64,000 nt of DNA from Sinomicrobium kalidii. GTDB lineage: Bacteria > Bacteroidota > Bacteroidia > Flavobacteriales > Flavobacteriaceae. A model generated the notes under the pieces. It searched no databases, was not told where the DNA came from, and saw only the letters and a program-made list of their open reading frames with translations. Within the stretch, counting starts at the first letter, position 1; each line of letters begins with the position of its first letter. The stretch covers positions 62,001 to 126,000 of the forward strand of contig NZ_CP089211.1 in the NCBI RefSeq assembly GCF_021183825.1, in the 5' to 3' direction. This document shows positions 1 to 7,741 of this stretch, one piece after another. Made by a program: the position numbers and the translations under genes.

Positions 1-452
1 GTGATGGAAAGCTGCAGGGTATCGGCAATTTCTACGGGACTCAATTCTTCGAACTGATATAGTGTATAGATGTGTTGTATACGCTTTGGCAGTTTTTCAA
101 TGGCCTGGTGTACTGCCGTAAAAGTTTCCCCGGAAGCGGGGCCTTCATTACCTGTATCTGCAATAGTATGGTTAAGGTATTCGTTTTCTTCGATAGAGGT
201 CAGTACTGCATTGAGCCTGTTTTGTTTTCGCATTTCATCCAGAAAAGTATTTTTTACCGTTACGTAAACCAGTGCCTGCGGATTGGGGTGTTTTTTAAAT
301 TTGTCAATGTGCTTCCATATTTTTATAAAGGAAGTCTGGGAGATCTCACGGGCAACGTTTTCATCCTTGCTCAAAGCCTTTAAAAAATTAAATGCTTTTG
401 CGTGGGTTTCGTCAAACAGTTTTCTGAAAAAAATTTCGTCTTTGGCTGCCAT
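1..452 (-). CDS. ECF RNA polymerase sigma factor, C-terminus cut by window edge
   Basis: The reading frame from the ATG at 450-452 runs off the left edge after about 150 residues. It begins MAAKDEIFFRKLFDETHA and contains a region-2 helix set (residues about 8-75, with FIKIWKHIDKF and YVTVKNTFLDEMRK). After a linker comes the start of region 4 (YTLYQFEELSPVEIADTL), the usual sigma4 helix-turn-helix. This is the ECF/FecI layout common in Bacteroidota. An anti-sigma and a TonB receptor gene would be expected beyond the edge, but that is inference. A short AGGA lies just before the start. No clear TAnnTTTG element is visible upstream. Confidence 0.85.
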   Translation of the reverse strand, partial: MAAKDEIFFRKLFDETHAKAFNFLKALSKDENVAREISQTSFIKIWKHIDKFKKHPNPQALVYVTVKNTFLDEMRKQNRLNAVLTSIEENEYLNHTIADTGNEGPASGETFTAVHQAIEKLPKRIQHIYTLYQFEELSPVEIADTLQLSI

Positions 453-902
453 TTCCTGAAAAAAAATTGCAGTCCTAATTTAGAAATATACCATGTCCCT
501 GTCGTTCTTTTATTGTTAACGGAATGTTACTATTTGGACTTTCCGGAGCTGTATGAAACTTCTTATTAAACTATAAATGAAACAGGTAAAGCAACAGCAT
601 CCCTGCCGAAACAGGAAACAGGGAATCCTCTGAAAGACGTTCTTATAATGATACCTCCTGTTTAAAATTCACACATTATTAACATTATTTTCATTTTCCC
701 CTGCAGCCCGTTCAAAGAGGGAATCATAATACGTGATCGTTCTGATTTTCCGGGGTAAAAACTATGGGATTATCGGGGCAATACATTAACGGGGACCGGG
801 TTAAAAAAATCACGGCTTACCCTGACAGAGCATAAACCCCGAAACCCGTACCGGTAATCGCCTATACGGAATACCTGCAATGTATTCCCCCTTACACCGG
901 GA
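453..902. other. 450-base gap with no gene seen
   Basis: No convincing reading frame, tRNA-like fold or terminator with a T-run was found between the sigma factor start and the end of the DnaE-like gene. One weak inverted repeat (TCCCTG / CAGGGA) lies near 611-635. The gap probably holds the sigma factor promoter, but I could not locate it. Confidence 0.5.
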
Positions 903-3863
903 TCAACTCTCAAACCTCGGGTCGCTGATATAATCTTCTTTCTTCATTTTCACCACTTCTATACTGAAAAACCCGAATTCATTGGCCACTTTTCCATACA
1001 GCCGATATATGCCCTTTCCGCGGAACCTGTTTCTCCGGGCCACCGGGGGAAAGACCACTACGTCAAACACTTCCCCGTAATGGTCGATAAAGGTGCCGAA
1101 AAACATCTCTTCCCCCTTATGGGTTTGCGTCTTTTTCACCGCAACCAGGTAGCCGTAAATATCAATATACTTCCCTTCGCAATATTTCAGGTCCTGGGCG
1201 CCCTTGTTGCTTTTGGACCGTTCCTGTAGCAGTTCAAAAGGACTGCTCAGACAAAACCCGAGAAGTTCCAGCTGGTCAAAAGCCGCCTCCAGTTCAGTCG
1301 TCTGTAACACAGGAACATCAAACTCTTTCTGTTGCATCCTGAACATCCGGTATTGCGACTCTTCTCCCGGAACGACGCCCTGTCGCAGGTGGGCCTGCCA
1401 GAGGAGTTCGTACTTATCCGTCCCCGTAAAGCGGAAAGCGCCGATGCGTATCAGTATGGCAAGCTGCTCTATGCTTATGGCCACCCGGTCTATAAAATCT
1501 TCGAGGGAAGCGAAAGAGCCGTTTTTGTCCCTTTCCTGTACTACCCGGTAACACACCCGCTCTTCGAGCTCTTTCAGATACCCGAAGCCGAGATAGATAT
1601 CATTTCCGGATATCCTGTTTTCCATACGGCTGCGGTTAATACAGGGCACATGGACCGTTGCTCCCAGCATCCGGGCTTCGTGTATGTAAATTTCGGGGCG
1701 GTAAAACCCACCGCCGTTATTCAGTACGGCTACCATAAATTCCAGCGGATAATAGGCCCTCAGGAACAAACTCTGGTAACTTTCTATGGCATAGGAAGCG
1801 GAATGTCCCTTGGCAAAGGCATACCCGGCAAAACTTTCGATCTGCTTCCACACCTCAAGGGTCACCTCGTCATCATATCCTTTTTGGCGACAGTTCGCAA
1901 CAAATTTCTCCTCTACTGTCCGGAACTCTGACCTTGAGCGGAACTTGCCGCTCATACCCCTCCGCAGCACATCGGCTTCGGCCAGGGTAAGCCCGGCAAA
2001 GTGGTGGGTCACTTTTATCACATCTTCCTGGTAGACCATTACCCCGTAGGTCTCCGGCATGATCTTTAACAATACGGGATGGGCCTGTTGTACCCGTTCG
2101 GGGTCCTGGTGCCGGAGGATATATTCCCGCATCATCCCGCTTTTGGCCACACCGGGGCGGATAATGGAGCTGGCGGCCACCAGCCCCAGGTAATTGTCTA
2201 CCTGCAACTTCTGTAACAACATCCGCATGGCAGGCGATTCTACATAAAAGCACCCCATACACTGCGCACTTTCCAGCATGCTGTGGATCTTCGGGTCCTT
2301 TTTAAAACGGTTGACATCATGTATATCCAAAGGAGGTTCTTCCGGGCGGTTATACCTGATGATCTCCAGGGTTTCCTTGATCTTGGCCAGTCCGCGCTGG
2401 CCCAGGATATCGAATTTGTACAACCCTACATCCTCTGCAATGTGCATATCGAACTGAACCGTGGCATATCCCTTGGGGGGCAAAAAGGTAGCGGAAAATG
2501 TGTTTAAGGGGACTTCACTGATAAGGATACCACTGGCGTGCACACTGATATGACTGGGCATTCCCTGGAGGAGTTTCCCGTATTTCAATACGAGTTGTGA
2601 AGGTTGATCCAATTTATAGGGATCGTAATTCCCGGCACTCAGGCGATCAATGTCTTCCTTGGGCAGTCCGAACACTTTTCCCAGCGCTCTCACCACGCCT
2701 TTATAATTAAAGGTGACATAAGTGCCTAACAGGGCAACATTGGGAAAGCGTTCAAAAATATAGCGGGTGACATCATCCCTGTCCCGCCAGGAAAAATCGA
2801 GATCGAAGTCGGGAGGTGTACTCCGGAACAGGTTGATGAAGCGTTCAAAATACAAATCCAGCTCCAGGGGGTCCACATCGGTAATGCCCAGCAGGTAAGC
2901 CACTATACTGTTGGCCCCGCTACCCCTGCCCACATGGAAATAGCCTTTTTGTTTGGCATAATCCACAATGTCATAATTGATCAGAAAGTAAGAAATAAAG
3001 TCTTTCTGTTTAATGAGTTCCAGTTCCCGGTGCAAACGTTCCAAGGCCATCTTCTGATCGTCAGGATAGCGATAGCGGATGTTTTTCATACAGAGTTCCA
3101 GGAGGTATTCTTCGTCCCGGGCCTTGTCCCCGGTATAGGTCTGCTGGTTACTGCTCTGTTTGGCAGCGGAAAAGTCGAAGGTGATATGGCATTCCTTCAT
3201 TAACCGGGCCGTGTTTTCCAGGATAAAATGATATTCGCCGAAAGCCCTGTACAGGTTTTCCGGGGGATACATTTTCTCATCTTCCGAAGCGACCTCTCCG
3301 GGCGACAGTTTACTCAGCAGCGTATTGTTGTCTATGGCCCGCAGCAGCTTGTGAGCATTAAAATCACTTTTGTTCCGGAAAGTCACGGGTTGTAAAACCA
3401 CCAGTTTGTCTTTTAAATGACGGCAGGCCGACAAAGGGAGTTTCCGAAGGTCATTGACAGAAACCCCGATATATTCATTGTCCCGGAAGTCCTGAAATTG
3501 ATGTGCTTCCGTTTTTTCCAGGGGATAAATAATAATCGTATGCGGAATGGACGGGGCACGCCGGGGAAAGGCCTTATCCTCACGCAGATGCCCGGATAAA
3601 AAGGTATTGAGCCCGGTATACCCTTCATTATTTTTGGCAATACCTACGAATTGCTGATCGGTTCCGTTCCTGAAATCCACACCGACAACGGGTTTCATGC
3701 CCATCTGCTCCGCCTTGCGAATAAAGTTAAGGCAGGCAGAAGTATTGTTGATGTCGGTCAGTGCCGGTTGGGTAACGTGGTTTTCACGGGCCAGTTCCAG
3801 GAGTTCCACTTCGGAAAACGTACCGAAGCGCAGGCTGTAATAGGTGTGACAATTTAAATACAT
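903..3863 (-). CDS. DnaE-type DNA polymerase III alpha, short translesion-type paralog
   Basis: A C-family DNA polymerase of 986 residues, shorter than replicative DnaE (about 1160) and close to DnaE2/ImuC size. It has an N-terminal PHP domain, then VGRGSGANS (about 321-329), the catalytic PDFDLDF with D354/D356, and a third aspartate in YKFDILGQ. A C-terminal OB fold carries IDIYGYLVAV; no tau-binding tail is seen. The PHP metal site is degenerate: the usual H-x-H reads N4-C-H6, and TDHG reads TDIN. A candidate clamp motif is QYRMF. The start ATG overlaps the stop of the Y-family polymerase by one base (TAATG), so the two are probably translationally coupled. I infer an error-prone partner of that polymerase, not the main replicase. 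Confidence 0.88.
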   Translation of the reverse strand: MYLNCHTYYSLRFGTFSEVELLELARENHVTQPALTDINNTSACLNFIRKAEQMGMKPVVGVDFRNGTDQQFVGIAKNNEGYTGLNTFLSGHLREDKAFPRRAPSIPHTIIIYPLEKTEAHQFQDFRDNEYIGVSVNDLRKLPLSACRHLKDKLVVLQPVTFRNKSDFNAHKLLRAIDNNTLLSKLSPGEVASEDEKMYPPENLYRAFGEYHFILENTARLMKECHITFDFSAAKQSSNQQTYTGDKARDEEYLLELCMKNIRYRYPDDQKMALERLHRELELIKQKDFISYFLINYDIVDYAKQKGYFHVGRGSGANSIVAYLLGITDVDPLELDLYFERFINLFRSTPPDFDLDFSWRDRDDVTRYIFERFPNVALLGTYVTFNYKGVVRALGKVFGLPKEDIDRLSAGNYDPYKLDQPSQLVLKYGKLLQGMPSHISVHASGILISEVPLNTFSATFLPPKGYATVQFDMHIAEDVGLYKFDILGQRGLAKIKETLEIIRYNRPEEPPLDIHDVNRFKKDPKIHSMLESAQCMGCFYVESPAMRMLLQKLQVDNYLGLVAASSIIRPGVAKSGMMREYILRHQDPERVQQAHPVLLKIMPETYGVMVYQEDVIKVTHHFAGLTLAEADVLRRGMSGKFRSRSEFRTVEEKFVANCRQKGYDDEVTLEVWKQIESFAGYAFAKGHSASYAIESYQSLFLRAYYPLEFMVAVLNNGGGFYRPEIYIHEARMLGATVHVPCINRSRMENRISGNDIYLGFGYLKELEERVCYRVVQERDKNGSFASLEDFIDRVAISIEQLAILIRIGAFRFTGTDKYELLWQAHLRQGVVPGEESQYRMFRMQQKEFDVPVLQTTELEAAFDQLELLGFCLSSPFELLQERSKSNKGAQDLKYCEGKYIDIYGYLVAVKKTQTHKGEEMFFGTFIDHYGEVFDVVVFPPVARRNRFRGKGIYRLYGKVANEFGFFSIEVVKMKKEDYISDPRFES

Positions 3864-5077
3864 TACTGTTTTCTATGTGCTAAAATGGTTGGAGGTTGTC
3901 CGTTGAAAGGATTGGTCATTCTTCCTATGGTCTTTACGCCCAGGGCCGAAGCCCGGGTAATGCTGCGGTCGCCATACCGCAGGCGGATCTTGTCCATGGC
4001 CTGATAGAGGCGTATGGTCTCTTCGGTATCTTCAAAAAGGTTGATCTGGTAGTTACCGTGCACCAGGTGGCTGAACTTGACCCCGATAAGGCGTACAAGG
4101 AGCCTCCGGTTATACAGTTGACGGAACAGTTCCAGCACCTTGGGGATAAGGATATGGTCAGCGCTGGTATAGGGTATTTTCAACTGCCTGGAATGGGTCT
4201 GGAAATCGGAATACCTGATCTTTACACTGATACAGGCCGTAAGTTTCTCTCCTTTTCGCAGCTGAAAAGCCAGGTTTTCCGTCATGGCAGACAGCAATGA
4301 CCGCAACCGGTTTACGTCAATGGTGTCCCGGTCAAAGGTTCGCTCCGTAGAGATGGATTTTCGTTCGGAAAAAGGAATTACCGGGGTCATGTCTATACCG
4401 TTTGCCCGTTCCCGGATGGTCAGTCCGTTACGGCCCAGCACGCGGTACAGCATTTCCACCGGTATTTCCTGTAGGGTCCTGACCTGTTTTATCCCGAGGT
4501 TGCGCAGGGTCAGGTAGGTCTTGTCACCTATCATGGGAAGTTTCCTTATTGACAATGGGGCTAAAAAAGGCTTCTCCCGTCCGAGCGCTATCCAGATCTG
4601 GTTATTGGGCTTTGCTTCGTTCGTGGCTACCTTGGAGACCACTTTGTTCACGGAAAGCCCGAAGGATATCGGCAACCCGGTTTCCCGGATGATCTTCTGC
4701 CGGAGCTCGGAAGCATAGCGATAAGTTCCGAAAAAACGGTCCATCCCCGAAAGGTCGGCATAGAACTCGTCTATACTGGACTTTTCAAACACGGGTACGC
4801 TTTCCCGGATAAGTTCGGTGACACCCTCGGAATACCTGGTGTATGTCGCAGCGTCTCCTTTGATCACTGTAGCCTCTTTACACAATTCCCTGGCCATTTT
4901 CATCGGCATACCACTGTGTATGCCAAAAGCACGGGTCTCGTAACTGCATGCGGCCACTACACCGCGGTCGCTGAGTCCCCCTACCAGCAAAGGACGTCCT
5001 TTTAAACGACTGTCCAACAACCGCTCTACGGAAACAAAGAATGTGTCCAGGTCCAAATGAAGGATGGTCCGGTTCAT
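3863..5077 (-). CDS. Y-family DNA polymerase (DinB/UmuC-like), translesion synthesis
   Basis: The protein has 404 residues. The N-terminus HLDLDTFF supplies D9, and SSIDEFYADL supplies D103/E104, matching the three carboxylates of DinB. So it should be catalytically active, unlike ImuB of the proteobacterial imuABC mutasome. A helix-hairpin-helix thumb follows (PMIGDKTYLTLRNLGI). Near the C-terminus QINLF (344-348) is a textbook sliding-clamp binding motif. It is the first gene of a two-gene operon with the DnaE-like polymerase and is transcribed divergently from an S24 regulator. The shared upstream region holds four operator-like boxes, the first ending about 7 bases from the ATG. Induction by DNA damage is inferred from this layout. 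Confidence 0.9.
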   Translation of the reverse strand: MNRTILHLDLDTFFVSVERLLDSRLKGRPLLVGGLSDRGVVAACSYETRAFGIHSGMPMKMARELCKEATVIKGDAATYTRYSEGVTELIRESVPVFEKSSIDEFYADLSGMDRFFGTYRYASELRQKIIRETGLPISFGLSVNKVVSKVATNEAKPNNQIWIALGREKPFLAPLSIRKLPMIGDKTYLTLRNLGIKQVRTLQEIPVEMLYRVLGRNGLTIRERANGIDMTPVIPFSERKSISTERTFDRDTIDVNRLRSLLSAMTENLAFQLRKGEKLTACISVKIRYSDFQTHSRQLKIPYTSADHILIPKVLELFRQLYNRRLLVRLIGVKFSHLVHGNYQINLFEDTEETIRLYQAMDKIRLRYGDRSITRASALGVKTIGRMTNPFNGQPPTILAHRKQ

Positions 5078-5083
5078 ACATCA

Positions 5084-5154
5084 GGAATTTTTCCAAAAAT
5101 ATGGAATTTTTCCATATAAAAGGAAATAATCCAATGTTTTTTAGGATATTTTCC
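5084..5154. promoter_or_regulatory. Array of four GGA-N5-TCC operator boxes
   Basis: Four 11-bp boxes: GGAATTTTTCC at 5084-5094, the same word at 5103-5113, GGAAATAATCC at 5122-5132 and GGATATTTTCC at 5144-5154. Their centres are 19, 19 and 22 bp apart, about two helical turns. Box 2 sits in a longer palindrome, TATGGAA-TTT-TTCCATA (5100-5116). Together they fill almost the whole space between the divergent polymerase operon and the S24 regulator. Such an array is what a LexA- or CI-like dimer would bind cooperatively. That the neighbouring S24 protein is the binder is inference. Confidence 0.75.
5094..5101 (-). promoter_or_regulatory. -7 element of the polymerase operon promoter
   Basis: On the minus strand this reads TATTTTTG, matching the Bacteroidota -7 consensus TAnnTTTG. 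It lies between operator boxes 1 and 2, so the predicted transcript start falls inside box 1. A repressor on these boxes would block the promoter. Confidence 0.65.
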
Positions 5155-5165
5155 ATATTAACACC

Positions 5166-5173
5166 TATATTTG
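5166..5173 (+). promoter_or_regulatory. -7 element of the S24 regulator promoter, directly before its ATG
   Basis: TATATTTG matches TAnnTTTG and is followed by only four bases (TCTT) before the ATG at 5178. The transcript would therefore start at or next to the start codon. Operator box 4 lies 11 bases upstream, in the spacer of this promoter, which suggests self-repression. Confidence 0.6.
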
Positions 5174-5177
5174 TCTT

Positions 5178-5930
5178 ATGTCCAAAAGTTTAAATACCGA
5201 AATACGGCGCTTCAAAGCACTCCGCCGGGACCTGAACCTGACGCAACAGGCTTTTGCAGAACGCCTGGGGATCAAAAATTCCACGGCCGATATCGAAAGG
5301 GGGAAAACCCGGATATCCGGGGAAGTGGTGGCTGCACTGCTCGAACAGTTCGGGATCAATCCGTTGTGGCTGTTCGGGAAAAGTGAACAGAAATACCTGC
5401 GCCCTGCGGAACAAAGCATACTTCCCAAAGTAGTTACTTTAAATTCATCAGAAAACGAAAATATCGTACTGGTAAATGTCAAAGCCTCCGCCGGGTATGC
5501 ACATAACCTGCAGGACCCCGAATGGTACGAATCCCTCCCCGCTTTTGACCTGCCCCTCCCGGAATACCGCAATGCTTCTTACCGGGGATTTCAGGTAGAG
5601 GGGAACAGCATGCACCCCGTGTTGCATTCCGGGGAATGGGTTATTGCACGTGCAGCAGAAAAGCTATCGGACATTAAAGAGAACCAGATCTATGTGGTAG
5701 TACTCCCGGATACGGTGGTCGTGAAAAAAGTCGTTGTTTCCGGGGAAAAACTACAGCTTGTCTCTATCAACCGGGAATATCCTGCAATTGAAGTAAATGC
5801 CGGAGACATACAGGAAATATGGCAGGTGGTCAGCAAGATCTCCGGCCAACTGGAAATGGCTTCGCAAAACCTGGAAACCTGGGCCGAAGAGATCAAATCG
5901 GAACTGAAAGAAATACGGGAACGGTTGTGA
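5178..5930 (+). CDS. XRE-family regulator with S24 (LexA/UmuD-type) self-cleavage domain
   Basis: The protein has 250 residues. Residues about 8-65 form an XRE helix-turn-helix (LTQQAFAERLGIKNSTADIE). Residues about 100-215 are a LexA/UmuD-like S24 domain: a likely cleavage site A105-G106 (KASAGYA), nucleophile S144 (EGNSMHP) and general base K183 or K184 (VVKKVV). The 39-residue Ser-Lys spacing is close to that of LexA. After the S24 fold comes a 30-residue charged helix (QNLETWAEEIKSELKEI), not usual in LexA. Its place opposite two translesion polymerases and next to four shared boxes argues for a damage-responsive repressor of the cassette. It might also supply a UmuD'-like fragment; that is speculation. 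Confidence 0.88.
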   Translation: MSKSLNTEIRRFKALRRDLNLTQQAFAERLGIKNSTADIERGKTRISGEVVAALLEQFGINPLWLFGKSEQKYLRPAEQSILPKVVTLNSSENENIVLVNVKASAGYAHNLQDPEWYESLPAFDLPLPEYRNASYRGFQVEGNSMHPVLHSGEWVIARAAEKLSDIKENQIYVVVLPDTVVVKKVVVSGEKLQLVSINREYPAIEVNAGDIQEIWQVVSKISGQLEMASQNLETWAEEIKSELKEIRERL

Positions 5931-5933
5931 ATC

Positions 5934-5975
5934 GGTTGCTGGTATTCGGTGATCAGTATTCGGTGTTCGGTATGG
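5934..5975 (+). repeat. Degenerate 7-base-period array, left arm of a 24-bp inverted repeat
   Basis: Six consecutive heptamers fit RGTNNNN, for example GGTTGCT, GGTATTC and GGTGATC. Bases 5941-5964 match the reverse complement of 7647-7670 at 23 of 24 positions. The array begins a few bases after the stop codon of the S24 regulator. Confidence 0.75.
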
Positions 5976-6041
5976 GATTATATTGGTGGTAATTTGGAAA
6001 TACTCCTGCATTCAATAAAACAGGCGATTGAATAAGAAAAT

Positions 6042-6620
6042 ATGAAAAAAGATTTTTTTCAAACGATTTATAATAGTCCTTATATCGAGAAAACAGATTA
6101 CGAAGAAATCGCTAAGGCACATAGCCGAATGGATGTACAGCAAGGAAGTTTACTTTTAGAAGAAGGTAAAATTGCCAGGGAGTATTATATTATTGAAAAA
6201 GGTTTGTTCAGGTCATTTGTTTATGATTATAACGGTAACGAAGTAACGACTGAATTTTATGGCCCGGAAGAATTATTAATAGAGTCTTTTTCCTTATTTC
6301 ACAGAAGCCCTTCGATGGAAAATTTTCAGGCGTTATCAAACGGAACGGTTTGGAAAATTGAATATCAATTATTTCAGCAATTGCTTGGCAAAATAGAAGG
6401 ATTACGGGAATGGGGAAGAACCTGGGCCACCAGTCATTTATTTATCATGAAAAAACGCTCTATCAGAATGCTGACAATGAATGCTACCGACAGGTATTTA
6501 AATCTGTTAAATGAAAGGCCGCAGATTATCCGACAAGTTCCATTAAAGTACATAGCATCTTATTTAGGTATTACCGATACCTCATTGAGCAGAATACGAA
6601 AAGAAATCGTAAGCACATAG
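6042..6620 (+). CDS. Crp/Fnr-family transcriptional regulator
   Basis: The protein has 192 residues. The first two thirds fit the cyclic-nucleotide-binding beta-barrel (LLLEEGKIAREYYIIEKG, then YNGNEVTTEFYGPEELLIE). The C-terminus has a short winged helix (YIASYLGITDTSLSRIRKEI). This is the compact cNMP-type regulator frequent in Bacteroidota; the ligand cannot be told from sequence and no Fe-S cysteines are present. It precedes a SAM-dependent methyltransferase in the same direction, 82 bases apart. The pair is more AT-rich by eye than the flanking genes and is enclosed by an inverted repeat, which hints at acquisition as a unit. Confidence 0.85.
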   Translation: MKKDFFQTIYNSPYIEKTDYEEIAKAHSRMDVQQGSLLLEEGKIAREYYIIEKGLFRSFVYDYNGNEVTTEFYGPEELLIESFSLFHRSPSMENFQALSNGTVWKIEYQLFQQLLGKIEGLREWGRTWATSHLFIMKKRSIRMLTMNATDRYLNLLNERPQIIRQVPLKYIASYLGITDTSLSRIRKEIVST

Positions 6621-6662
6621 TATTTCTTGCCATATGGAAAGAGTATCCTGATTTTCCGACAT

Positions 6663-6670
6663 TAATTTTG
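6663..6670 (+). promoter_or_regulatory. -7 element before the methyltransferase gene
   Basis: TAATTTTG matches TAnnTTTG. It lies 32 bases before the chosen ATG at 6703, so the methyltransferase may have its own promoter, possibly controlled by the Crp-like neighbour. Confidence 0.5.
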
Positions 6671-6702
6671 CTGTATTGGTCATTTTAAAAACAGTAACTT
6701 TA

Positions 6703-7566
6703 ATGAAATCGGATATGAAGCAAAGCAAAAAAACAACACAACCCGACAACACGGCATTGCGGACAGCTTTATGGAGAGCTTTACACGTTTTGACAGACGA
6801 CAAACCCTATATCATTGAAGACAAAATAGGTTACGACCTGATCAGGCCCGAAGACAACTGGCAGGAACGTCCCGATATGAAATATACCAGCCGGCTTCGT
6901 GCCTCTGTTGTTGCCCGTGCCCGTTTTGTTGAAGACCTGGCAAAAGAACAAATCGAAAAAGGAGTAAAACAATATATTTTGCTGGGGGCCGGACTTGACA
7001 GTTTTGCGCAACGAAATACAGAGATCAGTTCGCACCTTGATCTTTATGAAATTGACCAGCCGGGCACATTGGCCTGGAAAGAAGAAAAACTTATTGAAAA
7101 CGGTTACAAAATTCCAGACAATCTTCATTTCGTTCCTGTTGACTTTGAAACTTCATCCTGGTGGAATGAATTATTAAACAAAAACTTTGACATCAACCAA
7201 AAAGCCTTTGTTTCCTGTATCGGGGTCACACTATACCTTACCAAAGAAGCCATTACAGACACACTTAAGAAAATGACTTTACTTGCCCCGGGTTCGGTTA
7301 TTGCAATTGCATTTTATTTACCATTGGACCAGCTCGACGAAGAAGACCGACCGATGCAGGAAATCGCAAATAAAGGAGCTGAGGCATCGGGAACTCCTTT
7401 TGTTAGTTTTTTACCGGTCAGCGAAGTAAAAAAGCTGGCAGAAGAAATCGGGTTGAGAGGCATACAGACCATATCGACAAAGGATATGACAGAAATGTAT
7501 TTTAAAGACAGAAAGGATAACCTTTTACCGGCAAGCGGAGAATATTTTCTGGTTGCGAGCATATAA
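6703..7566 (+). CDS. Class I SAM-dependent methyltransferase (leucine carboxyl methyltransferase-like family)
   Basis: The ATG at 6703 gives 287 residues; a second ATG at 6715 is also possible. A TTG 27 bases further up lies at the predicted transcript start and was rejected. The SAM-binding glycine motif is LLGAGLDSFAQR, with an acidic strand end YEIDQPG and a DFETSSW motif, as in the PF04072-type methyltransferases annotated 'SAM-dependent methyltransferase, TIGR00027'. The methyl acceptor is unknown; many relatives sit in small-molecule pathways, but none is seen here. It forms a two-gene module with the Crp-like regulator. Confidence 0.8.
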   Translation: MKSDMKQSKKTTQPDNTALRTALWRALHVLTDDKPYIIEDKIGYDLIRPEDNWQERPDMKYTSRLRASVVARARFVEDLAKEQIEKGVKQYILLGAGLDSFAQRNTEISSHLDLYEIDQPGTLAWKEEKLIENGYKIPDNLHFVPVDFETSSWWNELLNKNFDINQKAFVSCIGVTLYLTKEAITDTLKKMTLLAPGSVIAIAFYLPLDQLDEEDRPMQEIANKGAEASGTPFVSFLPVSEVKKLAEEIGLRGIQTISTKDMTEMYFKDRKDNLLPASGEYFLVASI

Positions 7567-7621
7567 AAACATATCGGCAAACGAAAGGTAAAGCGCTTCT
7601 AATTCCGCACTACACTTGTAC

Positions 7622-7670
7622 TTCATCACCATCCTTATATCATCATACCGAATACCGATCACCGAATACC
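7622..7670 (-). repeat. Degenerate 7-base-period array, right arm of the inverted repeat
   Basis: On the minus strand it reads as seven successive heptamers beginning GGTATTC, GGTGATC. Its first 24 bases mirror 5941-5964 with one mismatch. It ends the segment holding the Crp and methyltransferase genes. Confidence 0.7.
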
Positions 7671-7715
7671 CTTTTTAAATCCCCGTATTTTCTTAATAAA
7701 TATTTCCGTTATCCT

Positions 7716-7723
7716 TACTTTTG
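7716..7723 (+). promoter_or_regulatory. -7 element of the FUSC gene
   Basis: TACTTTTG matches TAnnTTTG. It overlaps a TTG at 7721 that could be mistaken for a start, so the ATG at 7742 is the real one. Confidence 0.6.
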
Positions 7724-7741
7724 TACCCAGCAATCCGGAAT

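Noticed and set aside
7721..7741. TTG start extending the FUSC protein by seven residues
   Set aside because: The TTG is part of the TACTTTTG promoter element, so it cannot be in the mRNA.
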